A stretch of DNA of 64,000 nt from Protofrankia sp963555915 (GTDB lineage: Bacteria; Actinomycetota; Actinomycetes; Frankiales; Frankiaceae): positions 1 through 64,000 of the forward strand of contig NZ_CAUVXL010000046.1 of the NCBI RefSeq assembly GCF_963555915.1, in the 5' to 3' direction. Below are positions 43,729 through 52,029 of this stretch, in pieces (positions within the stretch are counted from its first letter, which is position 1; every line of letters begins with the position of its first letter). Under the pieces are notes generated by a model that saw nothing but the letters and a program-made list of their open reading frames with translations, did not search any database and was not told the origin of the DNA. The translations under genes were made by a program, and so were the position numbers.

Positions 43729-44197
43729 GCATCCGAGCGTAATTGCACCCGCGTCCGTGCGCCCACCGGCGGTGTGACGGCCGATCTCAGCGCCCGGCCG
43801 GTCGGGGGCGTACCACTGCGAGGCCGCCTGGCCTGTGGTTGATCCATCGGGTGTCGGATGTCTGACACCACGGTCGCCGGTGCCGACGCAACGCCAGTCG
43901 TCGGTTGTGCGTCGAACTGCACAGAGAACGAAGGTGGCACCAGAGAACCACGGTGCCGCAGAGAACGAAGGCGGCACCAGAGAACGAAGGTGCCACGCAG
44001 GAGGAGGGCGTCCGGCACGCGGAGGGGGCGTGCCGGACGCTCGTCCATTGTTTATCGCCAGTCGGCCTTTGCGCGTGTGGCTGGGCCGCACGGCGTCCTG
44101 TTAGTTGGCCCACTCCACTCCACCCCAGCCCCGCCCCTGGCCCTTGGGTCGGCTGCCCCGTCGGGTCCGGCTCGGGACGGGACGTCAGGATGGACGG
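43729..44197. other. Divergent glpX-DUF4245 region with repeats
   Basis: 469 bases without a gene. It contains four 18-19-bp repeats and a strong hairpin (next entry). Both promoters should lie here. ORFs over it have no codon signal. Confidence 0.5.
43923..44040. repeat. Four 18-19-bp repeats plus a 13-bp hairpin upstream of glpX
   Basis: Units of the type agagaacgaaggtggcacc start at 43923, 43942, 43960 and 43979. They are followed by a stem gcgtccggcacgc (44008-44020)/gcgtgccggacgc (44028-44040) with a 7-base loop. They may be regulator sites or a decayed repeat element. Confidence 0.7.
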
Positions 44198-44755
44198 GTG
44201 GCACGACGACGCGGTCAGGAAACGATCCGGGACATGGTGCTGTCCCTCGGTGTTGTGATGCTTGGGGTGGCGCTGTTCACCCTGTTCATGCCAAGGGGTG
44301 GCTCGGACCCGGTGAGTGCGGTGGACACGGCCGCCCCGCTGGCCGCGTTCGCGCGTTCGGCACCGTTTGACGTCGCCGAACCGGCGGGTCTGCCCAGCTA
44401 CTGGAAGGCCACGTCGATCCGGACGCAGCCGCCACCCGGTGCGTCCCGCGCGAACGTGGTCGAGCTGCGCATCGGCTACGTGGTCGACCGTCCGGGCAAC
44501 CGTACGTACGCCCAGCTCAACCAGGGCAATGCGGCCGACGCGGTAGTGCGGGTCCTGGGCGACCGGCCGGTGACGGGGATCGCACGGTTGGCGGGGGAGT
44601 CCTGGCAGGAAAGGCGGGACGATGCCGGCCACCTCGCGTTCACCCGCCAGGTCGGCGATGTCGTACTGATCGTCTCCGACGGCGGCGGCGAGGGCGGTGC
44701 GTCCGCCGCCGACCTGGGGACCCTGGCCGCCTCCCTGCGTCCGCACACCGCCTGA
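44198..44755 (+). CDS. DUF4245 membrane protein
   Basis: A 185-residue protein with one N-terminal membrane helix (DMVLSLGVVMLGVALFTLF), followed by an extracytoplasmic domain containing WKATSIRTQPP, VVELRIGYVVD, YAQLNQGNAA, and GESWQERRDDAGHLAFTRQVGDVVLIVSD. This matches DUF4245, which lies beside glpX in most actinobacteria; the role is unknown. The GTG at 44198 (VARRRGQETIRD) follows an AGGATGG ribosome site. Confidence 0.8.
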   Translation: MARRRGQETIRDMVLSLGVVMLGVALFTLFMPRGGSDPVSAVDTAAPLAAFARSAPFDVAEPAGLPSYWKATSIRTQPPPGASRANVVELRIGYVVDRPGNRTYAQLNQGNAADAVVRVLGDRPVTGIARLAGESWQERRDDAGHLAFTRQVGDVVLIVSDGGGEGGASAADLGTLAASLRPHTA

Positions 44756-44784
44756 CAAAGGCGCGCGACAGGGCGGGCCAGGGC

Positions 44785-45946
44785 GTGCACGATGAGAAGG
44801 CCACGCGCGAAACAACGACGCAAGAGACCATCGCGCTCACAGACGATGGCGCGCCTGTCATGTCTGTGCAGCGGCTGATCGGGGAGGCTGCCACGAACCG
44901 CCGGGATCTCCTCGAAGCACTTGCCGCAACGGGCCGGCCTGACGGTCGCCGGGGTGGCGGTCGCATCCGCGCTCACCCCGCTGGACAGGCTGCTGGCCCT
45001 GGACAGGACCGCCTCCGGCTCGGGTGGGCTGGCCCTCGTCGACGCCCAACTGGAAAGCATCGTCGCGGACTACCCGACAACCCCGCCGACCGTGCTGCTC
45101 GGGCGGATCGCCGAGATGCAGCAGGTCACCGACGCGCTCGGGCAGCTCAGCCTGCGCCCCGCCGACCAGGCCCGGCTGTGGCGCCAGGCCGGGATCGGCG
45201 CCGGCCTGCGCGGCTGGGTGCACAACAACGCCGGCCAGACGGATGCCGCGCGGCTCTCCCTCGCCGAAGCCTTCCGCCGCGGTGAGCTGCTGGAGGACCC
45301 GCAGCTCATGGCGTGGACGCGGTACATGCAGGGGATCGTCGAGGACTATGCGGGCAACCCCCGTGGCGCCGAGGAGTACGCGCTCGACGGATTGCGCTAT
45401 GCCCCGTCCGGGCCGCAGCGGGCGATCCTCCTCACGGACGGTGTGGCCTGGGCGAGAGCTGAGGTCGGCGATGCGGACGGTGCCGTGGCCGCGATTGACG
45501 AAGCCGGGGCGATCGTCGCATCCCTGACCCCGCAACAGCGCGGCCCGATACACGCCACCATCGTCCATGACCTGGACTCCTACCACCCGGTCAGTTTCGG
45601 GTCGGCCGCCGCGACAGCCTTCGCTTACCTGGGACGGCCCGACGACGTCCGGGAGTTCAACGCCCTGGTCACCCCGCTCGCCGAAGCGGAAGGCGCACAC
45701 CAGCGCTCCTACGTCCGCCTCGACGAGGCCATGGCCGTGATCCGCAGCAAGGATCCGGACCCGGCACGTGTCTCGGCGCTCGCCCTCGAAGGGCTGGACC
45801 TCGCCACCCCGTTCCAGACCGCGCACGTCGGCAGACGGCTCGACCTCATCCTCACCGACGCCCGCCCGTTCGCCTCCGACCCGGCCATCCGCGACTTCAC
45901 CGATGCGGTCACCACCTGGCGCAACACCCCGGCCTTCGCCTCCTGA
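44785..45946 (+). pseudogene. Frameshifted TPR-type (XRE-family C-terminal) regulator remnant
   Basis: The first frame (GTG 44785) reads up to TNRRDLLEALAATG; the second frame continues LTVAGVAVASALTPLDRLLAL through the TPR-like helices (LRPADQARLWRQAGIGAGL, GQTDAARLSLAEAFRRGE, AYLGRPDDVREFNALV) to the stop at 45946. A short ggcc duplication at 44931-44938 could explain the shift. The C-terminal region resembles the TPR half of actinobacterial XRE regulators, but no helix-turn-helix is present. If translation started at TTG 44921 it would give a 341-residue TPR protein, so it may still be expressed. It lies just upstream of the NYN-FHA gene. Confidence 0.55.
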
Positions 45947-45998
45947 ACGCGTTTCGTAGGCTGGTGCTCACCAGACACGCCAGCCGTACGGGGGCTTG

Positions 45999-47141
45999 AT
46001 GGAACACAACCTGGTGACCTCGGCGGACCGCGCCGACTACCTGGTCGATCTCTCCAACATCGTGCGGGAGCGGTCGATCGGGGGGCCGGGCCTGCGGTCC
46101 CTGCCTCGGCTCGACCTCGTGGTGGCGGCACTGGTGACACTTACCGGGGACCCGGACGTCCGCGTTTATCTGATCGCCGATGCCAGCCTGCTGGGCGGCA
46201 GCAGGGAGTTCACCGATCAGACGGATGTCGGCCGGCTCCGTCGCTGGGTTGCCGACGGTCTGGTCGAGGAGGTCCCCGACGCGGACGACCGGGTTCTTGA
46301 GATCGCCGGTATGACCCGCGTCCCGGTCATCACCGGTGACCGTTACGACGCCTACCGCACCGAGCACGCCTGGATCCAGGGGAACACCTCGCAGTTCCTC
46401 AAGCCCACACCCGGGCCTGGCGGCACCGTCACACTCGTCCCGCTGGATATGGGCGTCCGAACACCGGCCCAGATCTCCCGCCGGGAGGAGCTCGCCGCAC
46501 TCAAGAAGCAGGGTCTGCTCGGCCCCGACCGGACCCCGCTGATCGAGGTGCTCACCCGGGCCTGGCGCTGCCCGGAACGGCGCTGTTCGCTCTATGACAT
46601 TCACAGCGGTGACCGGGTGCTCCTACCCCGCATGCACCGCGGCGTACCCACCTGCCAGCAGCACCGGGTACCCCTGCGCGACGATGGCCCGCGGCCCGCC
46701 ACCGCCCAACTCAAGGTCGTCATCAACGGCACCTGCGTGGCCCGTTACACCCTGGACGAGGACTCCGTGACGCCGGTGGGACGCTACCCCGACCCCGGAA
46801 TCGCGCTGATCAGTCTGCTGGACCCGGAGGCCGCGGCCACGGTCAGCCGCGAGCACGTGGTCGTCTCGCTCCAGCAGGGACTGGTCCTGCTCCGCGACGT
46901 CAGCAGCTACGGTTCCCGGATGCGGACCGTCGACAAGCGGGGGCGGCTGGGGCCCTGGGAACAGCTGCCTCCCCAGGTCGACCGGCGATTCCACCCCGGT
47001 GACGAGGTCGAACTCGCCCCCAGCGTGATCCTCACCCGCAGCGGCCGGATCTTCCCCGCCGAACTTCCCGAGGACTGGCGGGCCGGCGTCCCGCAGACCC
47101 CCGTCCCACCGGGCGCTGCCGCACCCACCATGTCGGTGTGA
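45999..47141 (+). CDS. NYN/PIN-like nuclease domain + zinc-ribbon-like segment + FHA domain
   Basis: A 380-residue multidomain protein, with no membrane segment. Residues 12-140 look like a NYN/Zc3h12a-type PIN nuclease: Asp17 in YLVDLSNI, Asp61 in VYLIADASLLGG, acidic cluster 94-97 (PDADDRV), and Asp114/Asp117 in VITGDRYDAYR, which parallels the SNDxFxDH motif of that group. Residues 190-222 have CPERRC...C..H, a possible metal site. Residues 237-350 fit an FHA domain: VGRYPDPG, VSREHVVVS and SSYGSR, reading phosphothreonine, although the usual Asn-Gly is Tyr-Gly. The downstream kinase-WD40 gene suggests kinase-dependent control of this nuclease. ATG 45999 is chosen. Confidence 0.75.
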   Translation: MEHNLVTSADRADYLVDLSNIVRERSIGGPGLRSLPRLDLVVAALVTLTGDPDVRVYLIADASLLGGSREFTDQTDVGRLRRWVADGLVEEVPDADDRVLEIAGMTRVPVITGDRYDAYRTEHAWIQGNTSQFLKPTPGPGGTVTLVPLDMGVRTPAQISRREELAALKKQGLLGPDRTPLIEVLTRAWRCPERRCSLYDIHSGDRVLLPRMHRGVPTCQQHRVPLRDDGPRPATAQLKVVINGTCVARYTLDEDSVTPVGRYPDPGIALISLLDPEAAATVSREHVVVSLQQGLVLLRDVSSYGSRMRTVDKRGRLGPWEQLPPQVDRRFHPGDEVELAPSVILTRSGRIFPAELPEDWRAGVPQTPVPPGAAAPTMSV

Positions 47142-47154
47142 GCCTGACTCCGGC

Positions 47155-47175
47155 TGGTGATGGTAAGAATCACCA
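47155..47175 (+). other. Small hairpin between the FHA and kinase genes
   Basis: tggtgat/atcacca with loop ggtaaga, 14 bases after the FHA-gene stop. It may be a weak terminator or internal structure in a shared transcript. Confidence 0.35.
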
Positions 47176-47251
47176 CAGTGCGCAGGGGGGATGATGGGCG
47201 GGTTTGTACTGGTAGGGTCCGGGATCGTCGTTATCCGGCTGCCACCTGCGC

Positions 47252-50200
47252 ATGTTTGTTGTTGACCGGGAGCGGATAGCCGCCGCATTACCCCATTACG
47301 AGCTGGGCGCCGGGCTGGGTGCCGGCGGGTTCGCGCATGTCCTGGCGGGCCGGCACCGCCACCTGGAACGCGATGTCGCGATCAAAGTGTTGTCCTCGGC
47401 GAAGGAGGACGCCCCTGCCGGTTTCGCCGCGGAGGCGCGGCTGCTCGCCAGTTTTGATCATCCGCATGTGGTCCGGGTCCACGACTACGTCGAGGACGAC
47501 GGCCTGTGCCTCATCGTGATGGAGCTGCTGGCAGGGGGGACTCTGACCAGTCGGCGGGCAGGCCTACCGGCCGAAGGCGCCTGCGCGGTCGCCCTGGCCG
47601 TCGCGCAGGCGCTGACCTGTGCACATTCCCAGGGCGTGCTGCACCGCGACATCAAACCGGACAACATTCTGTTCGACGCCACCGGCCTGGTGAAGGTGAC
47701 CGACTTCGGGATCGCGAAACTCCTCGACGGGTCGGCGGCCACCGCGAGCCGGATCATCGGGACGGCCCAGTACATGGCGCCTGAGCAGATCCTCGAAGGC
47801 CGATTGGGGCCGGCCACCGATCTGTACGCGCTCGGTGTGCTCCTGTACGAACTGCTCGCCGGGGCGCCGCTGTTCGACCCCACACTGCCGCTGCTCGCAC
47901 AGTTGCGGCACCATCTCGACACCATCCCCGCACCGCCCGCCGGGGTGCCCGCCCAGGTCGCGGAGGTGGTCATGCGGGCGCTGGCCAAGAAACCGGCCGC
48001 ACGCCAGCCGTCGGCCCGCGCATTCGCCCTCGATCTTGCCCGCGCTGCCTGCCTCGTCTACGGCCCGCGGTGGACTGCCCGTTCCGGCGTCGGCCTGCGC
48101 CTCGACGACGACATCCGCGAGGCCGCCGACTACCCACCGCCGCCCATCGCTCGCGTGCCGCAGCCGCAGCCGCAGCCGCAGCCGCAGCCGCAGCCGCAGC
48201 CGCAGCCGCAGCCGCAGCCGGCGCCGCAGCCGGCGCCCGCCGATCGGACTCCGCAGCCTGTCCGGCGGGCGCCGGTTCCCGGCCTGCGCACACTCGGCCC
48301 TGCGCTGACCGGTCACCTCAGCTCGGTGTTCTCGGTGGCGTTCTCCCCGGACGGGCAGATCCTGGCCAGCGCCGGCAACGACACGACGGTGCGGTTGTGG
48401 GATGTGGCCGACCCGTCCGCGTCCCGCCGGCTGGGTGGGCCGCTGCCCGGCCATGCCGGCCCGGTGCGGGCGGTGGCGTTCGCCCCGGCCGGCCGCATCC
48501 TGGCCAGTGCCGGTGACGACAAAACGGTGCGGTTGTGGGATGTGGCCGACCCGTCCGCTCCCCGCCTGCTCGGTGAACCGTTGATCAGTCCCGCTGGTCG
48601 GGTGCGTGCGGTGGCGTTCTCTCCGGATGGCGCCACGCTGGCCAGCGCCGGCAACGGCAGGACCGTGCGGTTGTGGGATGTGGCCGACCCGTCCGCTCCC
48701 CGTCCGGTCGGAGAACCGCTGTCCGTTCCCACCGACCGGGTGGACGCGGTGGCGTTCTCTCCGGACGGTCGCATGCTGGCTTCCACCGGCGACGGCTCGG
48801 TGGTGGTGCGGTTGTGGGATGTGCGGGACCGGTCCATCCCGCGTCCACTTGGTGAGCCGTTGGCCGGTGACACCGCCAAGGTGTGGTCGGTGGCCTTCTC
48901 GCCGGACAGCGGGATCCTCGCGACCGCGGGCGGCGACAAGATGGTGCGGCTGTGGGACGTCACCGATCCGTCCGTCCCCAGGTCGATCGGTGAGCCACTG
49001 ACCGGTCACGCCGGGCGGGTACGGTCGGTGGTGTTCTCCCCGGACGGCGCCACCCTGGCCAGCGCCGGTGATGACAAGGCGCTGTGGTTGTGGGACGTGG
49101 CTGATCCCGCCGCACCCTGCCCTCTCGGCGAGCCGCTGACCGGCCACACCAGCATCGTGAACGCGGTCGTGTTCGCTCCGGACGGCCGCACCCTCGCCAC
49201 CTCCGGCGCGGACTTCACCGTTCGGCTGTGGGACTGCGGGTTGCCCGCCCGGGTGCCACCGCCCGCCAAGGCCCCCGCACCGGCGGCCCTGGCGGTAGCG
49301 CCGACGGTGGCCCCCGCACTGGCGGCGAAGGCCCCCGCACCGGCGGCGAAGGTGCTCGCACCGGCGGCGAAGGCCCCCGCACCGGCGGCGAAGGTGGTCG
49401 CGCCGGCATTCGGCCCCCGGCCGCTCAACCGACCGCTGACCGGCCACACCGGCCCCGTGTTCTCGGTGGCGTTCGCTCCGGACGGCCGCACATTGGCCAG
49501 CGCCGGCGGCGACAAGACGGTGCGGTTGTGGGATGTGGCCGACCCCTGCGATCCCCGCCCGCTGGGCGATCCCCTGACCGGCTATCTCAACCAGGTGCGG
49601 TCGGTGGCGTTCGCCCCGGACGGCACGATCATGGCCAGCGGCAGCGCCGACCGCAGGGTGCGGTTGTGGGATGTGGCCGATCCGTCCAGCCCCCGTCCGC
49701 TCGGCCAGCCCCTGACCGGCCACACCGACGCGGTCCTCGCGGTGGCCTTCTCCCCGGCCGGCCGCACATTGGCCACTGCCAGCGCTGTCAACGACAAGTC
49801 GGTGCGGTTGTGGGATGTGGCCGACCCGACCGCACCCCGCCCGCTGGGTGGGCCGCTGACCGGTCACGCCGACTCGGTGTTCTCGGTGGCGTTCTCCCCG
49901 GACGGCGCCACGCTGGCCAGCGCCGGCAACGACAAGACCGTGCGGCTGTGGGATGTGGCCGACCCGTCCGATCCCCGCCTGTTCGGCGATCCGCTGACCG
50001 GCCACACGAACCGGGTGCTGTCGGTGGCGTTCTCCCCGGACGGCACGATCCTGGCCAGTGCGGGCAGTGACAAGACGGTGCGCCTGTGGAAGCTGACCGG
50101 CCGGGCTGCTCCCCGTCCACTCGGCGATCCCCTGACCGGCCACACGAACCAGGTGCGGTCGGTGGCGTTCGCCCCGGACGGTCGAAGGCTGGCCACCGCC

Positions 50201-51616
50201 AGCATCGACACGACGGTGCGGTTGTGGGATGTGGCTGATCCCGGCGCCCCCCGTCCGCTCGGTAAGCCGTTTTCCGGCCATACCGGCACCGTGTGGTCGG
50301 TGGCGTTCGCCCCGGACGGCGCCACGCTGGCCAGCGCCGGCGACGACAGGACCGTGCGGCTGTGGGACTGCGGGTCGGCCACACCGGCCACACCGGCCGC
50401 ACCGGCCACACCGGCCGCACCGGCCACACCGGCCACACCGGCCACACCGGCCACACCGGCCACACCGGCCGCTGCCACAAAGCCAGCCCCCGCCAAGAAG
50501 GCTGTCGCGGCTTCTGCCCCGGCGGCCCCGACGGTGAAGATGCCCGAGCCTGCGCCCGTCCAGAAGCCGCCCGTCCAGAAGCCGGCGGCCCGCAAGCCGA
50601 TGCCCGTTCCCGACCCCCGCAGCCTCGGTCAGCGGCTGACCGGCCACACGGGCTGGGTGATCTCGGTGGCGTTCTCCCCGGACGGCCGCATCCTGGCCAG
50701 CGCCGGCGCGGACCGGATGGTGCGGTTGTGGGATGTCGCCGACCGGTCCGCTCCCCGTCCGTTCGGCCCACCCCTGAGCGGCCACACCGACCGGGTGGAG
50801 GCGGTGGTGTTCTCCCCGGACGGCACGATTCTGGCCAGCGCGAGCGCCGATCGGACGGTGCGGCTGTGGGACGTCACCGCCCGTCGCCTCCGCCCGCTCG
50901 GTGCGCCGTTGACCGGTCACACCGACCGGGTGTGGTCGGTGGTGTTCCTGCCCGACGGCCGGATTCTGGCCAGCACGGGCAGGGACGGGACGGTGCGGTT
51001 GTGGGATGTCGCCGACCGGTCCGCTCCCCGTCCGTTTGGCCCGCCCCTGGCCGGCTCCATCGGCCCGGTGCGGTCGGTGATGTTCTCGCCGGACAACCGC
51101 ATCCTTGCCAGCGCCGGTGCTGACCTCAGCGGTACCGGCCCGGTGCGCCTGTGGGACGTGAGCGAACGCCGTCCCCGCCCGCTCGGTGAGCCGCTGACCG
51201 GCCACACCGGCGACGTGTGGTCGGTGGAGTTCGCCCCGGACGGGCGCACCGTGGCCACCGCCGGCGTCGACAGGACGGTGCGGCTGTGGGACATCACCGC
51301 TCCTCGTCCCCGCCTGCTCGCCCCCTTGATCGGCCACGCCGCCCGTAGCCCCCGCGTACTCGGTCCGCCGCTGACCGGTCACACCGGCCGGGTGGGGGCG
51401 GTGGCGTTCGCCGCGGATGGCTGCACCCTGGCCAGTGCCGGCGAGGACGCGACGGTGCGGTTGTGGGACATCACCGCACGGTCCGCCCCCCGTCCGCTCG
51501 GTCCGCCGCTGACCGGCCACACCGGCTGGGTGAAGGCGGTGGTGTTCGCCCCGGACGGTCGCACCCTGGCCAGTGCCGGCGACGACAGGACCGTGCGGCT
51601 GTGGGATGTGGGCTGA
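47252..51616 (+). CDS. Soluble Ser/Thr protein kinase with 21 WD40 repeats in three seven-blade groups
   Basis: A 1454-residue protein. The kinase domain (about 14-262) has GLGAGGFAHVL, VAIKVL (Lys45), HRDIKPDN (131-138), DFG (151-153) and APE (176-178), so it looks active. A (PQ)10 spacer follows (303-322). Then come 21 WD40 blades of about 45 residues, with consensus FSPDGxxLASAGxDxTVRLWDVAD. They fall in three sets of seven, split by two Ala/Pro-rich linkers (near 49245-49420 and 50383-50600). There is no membrane helix, unlike PknB-type kinases. Blades within and between propellers are nearly identical. Propellers usually act as sensors or scaffolds. It pairs with the FHA gene 110 bases upstream. 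Confidence 0.92.
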   Translation: MFVVDRERIAAALPHYELGAGLGAGGFAHVLAGRHRHLERDVAIKVLSSAKEDAPAGFAAEARLLASFDHPHVVRVHDYVEDDGLCLIVMELLAGGTLTSRRAGLPAEGACAVALAVAQALTCAHSQGVLHRDIKPDNILFDATGLVKVTDFGIAKLLDGSAATASRIIGTAQYMAPEQILEGRLGPATDLYALGVLLYELLAGAPLFDPTLPLLAQLRHHLDTIPAPPAGVPAQVAEVVMRALAKKPAARQPSARAFALDLARAACLVYGPRWTARSGVGLRLDDDIREAADYPPPPIARVPQPQPQPQPQPQPQPQPQPQPAPQPAPADRTPQPVRRAPVPGLRTLGPALTGHLSSVFSVAFSPDGQILASAGNDTTVRLWDVADPSASRRLGGPLPGHAGPVRAVAFAPAGRILASAGDDKTVRLWDVADPSAPRLLGEPLISPAGRVRAVAFSPDGATLASAGNGRTVRLWDVADPSAPRPVGEPLSVPTDRVDAVAFSPDGRMLASTGDGSVVVRLWDVRDRSIPRPLGEPLAGDTAKVWSVAFSPDSGILATAGGDKMVRLWDVTDPSVPRSIGEPLTGHAGRVRSVVFSPDGATLASAGDDKALWLWDVADPAAPCPLGEPLTGHTSIVNAVVFAPDGRTLATSGADFTVRLWDCGLPARVPPPAKAPAPAALAVAPTVAPALAAKAPAPAAKVLAPAAKAPAPAAKVVAPAFGPRPLNRPLTGHTGPVFSVAFAPDGRTLASAGGDKTVRLWDVADPCDPRPLGDPLTGYLNQVRSVAFAPDGTIMASGSADRRVRLWDVADPSSPRPLGQPLTGHTDAVLAVAFSPAGRTLATASAVNDKSVRLWDVADPTAPRPLGGPLTGHADSVFSVAFSPDGATLASAGNDKTVRLWDVADPSDPRLFGDPLTGHTNRVLSVAFSPDGTILASAGSDKTVRLWKLTGRAAPRPLGDPLTGHTNQVRSVAFAPDGRRLATASIDTTVRLWDVADPGAPRPLGKPFSGHTGTVWSVAFAPDGATLASAGDDRTVRLWDCGSATPATPAAPATPAAPATPATPATPATPATPAAATKPAPAKKAVAASAPAAPTVKMPEPAPVQKPPVQKPAARKPMPVPDPRSLGQRLTGHTGWVISVAFSPDGRILASAGADRMVRLWDVADRSAPRPFGPPLSGHTDRVEAVVFSPDGTILASASADRTVRLWDVTARRLRPLGAPLTGHTDRVWSVVFLPDGRILASTGRDGTVRLWDVADRSAPRPFGPPLAGSIGPVRSVMFSPDNRILASAGADLSGTGPVRLWDVSERRPRPLGEPLTGHTGDVWSVEFAPDGRTVATAGVDRTVRLWDITAPRPRLLAPLIGHAARSPRVLGPPLTGHTGRVGAVAFAADGCTLASAGEDATVRLWDITARSAPRPLGPPLTGHTGWVKAVVFAPDGRTLASAGDDRTVRLWDVG
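48158..48217 (+). repeat. (ccgcag)10 microsatellite in the kinase gene
   Basis: Ten uninterrupted copies encode (Pro-Gln)10 between the kinase domain and the first propeller. Its length could change by slippage without breaking the frame. Confidence 0.95.
50383..50472 (+). repeat. caccggcca-type minisatellite in the second propeller linker
   Basis: About ten 9-base units encode PAT/PAA runs between propellers two and three. The copies differ by single bases only. Confidence 0.85.
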
Positions 51617-51625
51617 CCCGGGGGC

Positions 51626-51865
51626 CTATCCCGCGTCGGGCTGGGCCGCCTCGGACTGAGCGGCGTCGAGGCGGGCGCGGGCACCGTCCAGGAAGGACTG
51701 GCACGCTCGTGCGAGCGCCTCACCGCGTTCCCACAGTGACAGCGACTCCTCCAGGGTGATGCCGCCGGCCTCCAGCCGGCGGACGACATCCTCCAGCTCC
51801 GCCCGGGCCCGCTCATACGTCTGCGGAGCCTCGTGTGTCGCCGGCGCATCCTGCGAACCTGCCAC
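51626..51865 (-). CDS. xseB: Exodeoxyribonuclease VII small subunit
   Basis: A 79-residue helical protein: TYERARAELEDVVRRLEAGGITLEESLSLWERGEALARACQSFLDGARARL is the full XseB signature pair of helices; the ends are disordered. It binds XseA to make the ssDNA exonuclease. The GTG at 51863-51865 follows GGAGGT. Here it is not next to xseA: the adenosine deaminase gene lies between them on the other strand. Confidence 0.92.
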   Translation of the reverse strand: MAGSQDAPATHEAPQTYERARAELEDVVRRLEAGGITLEESLSLWERGEALARACQSFLDGARARLDAAQSEAAQPDAG

Positions 51866-52029
51866 CGATACCTCCTGGGAGTCGACCGCGGCGAACCGGC
51901 GTCACCGGGGACACAGCGAACCTACGCGGCCCACCCCGACAGCCGAGTCGGGCAGTTCCGCGCTGATCCACAACTGTTGCTGCGATCTTGCTTGACGGGG
52001 ATGGGGACGGTCGGCAATCGTCTCGGGAC

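Noticed and set aside
47564..51520. 1318-residue ORF antisense to the kinase-WD40 gene
   Set aside because: It is open only because of high GC and the repetitive sense codons; it has no domain and is the mirror of a clearly real gene.
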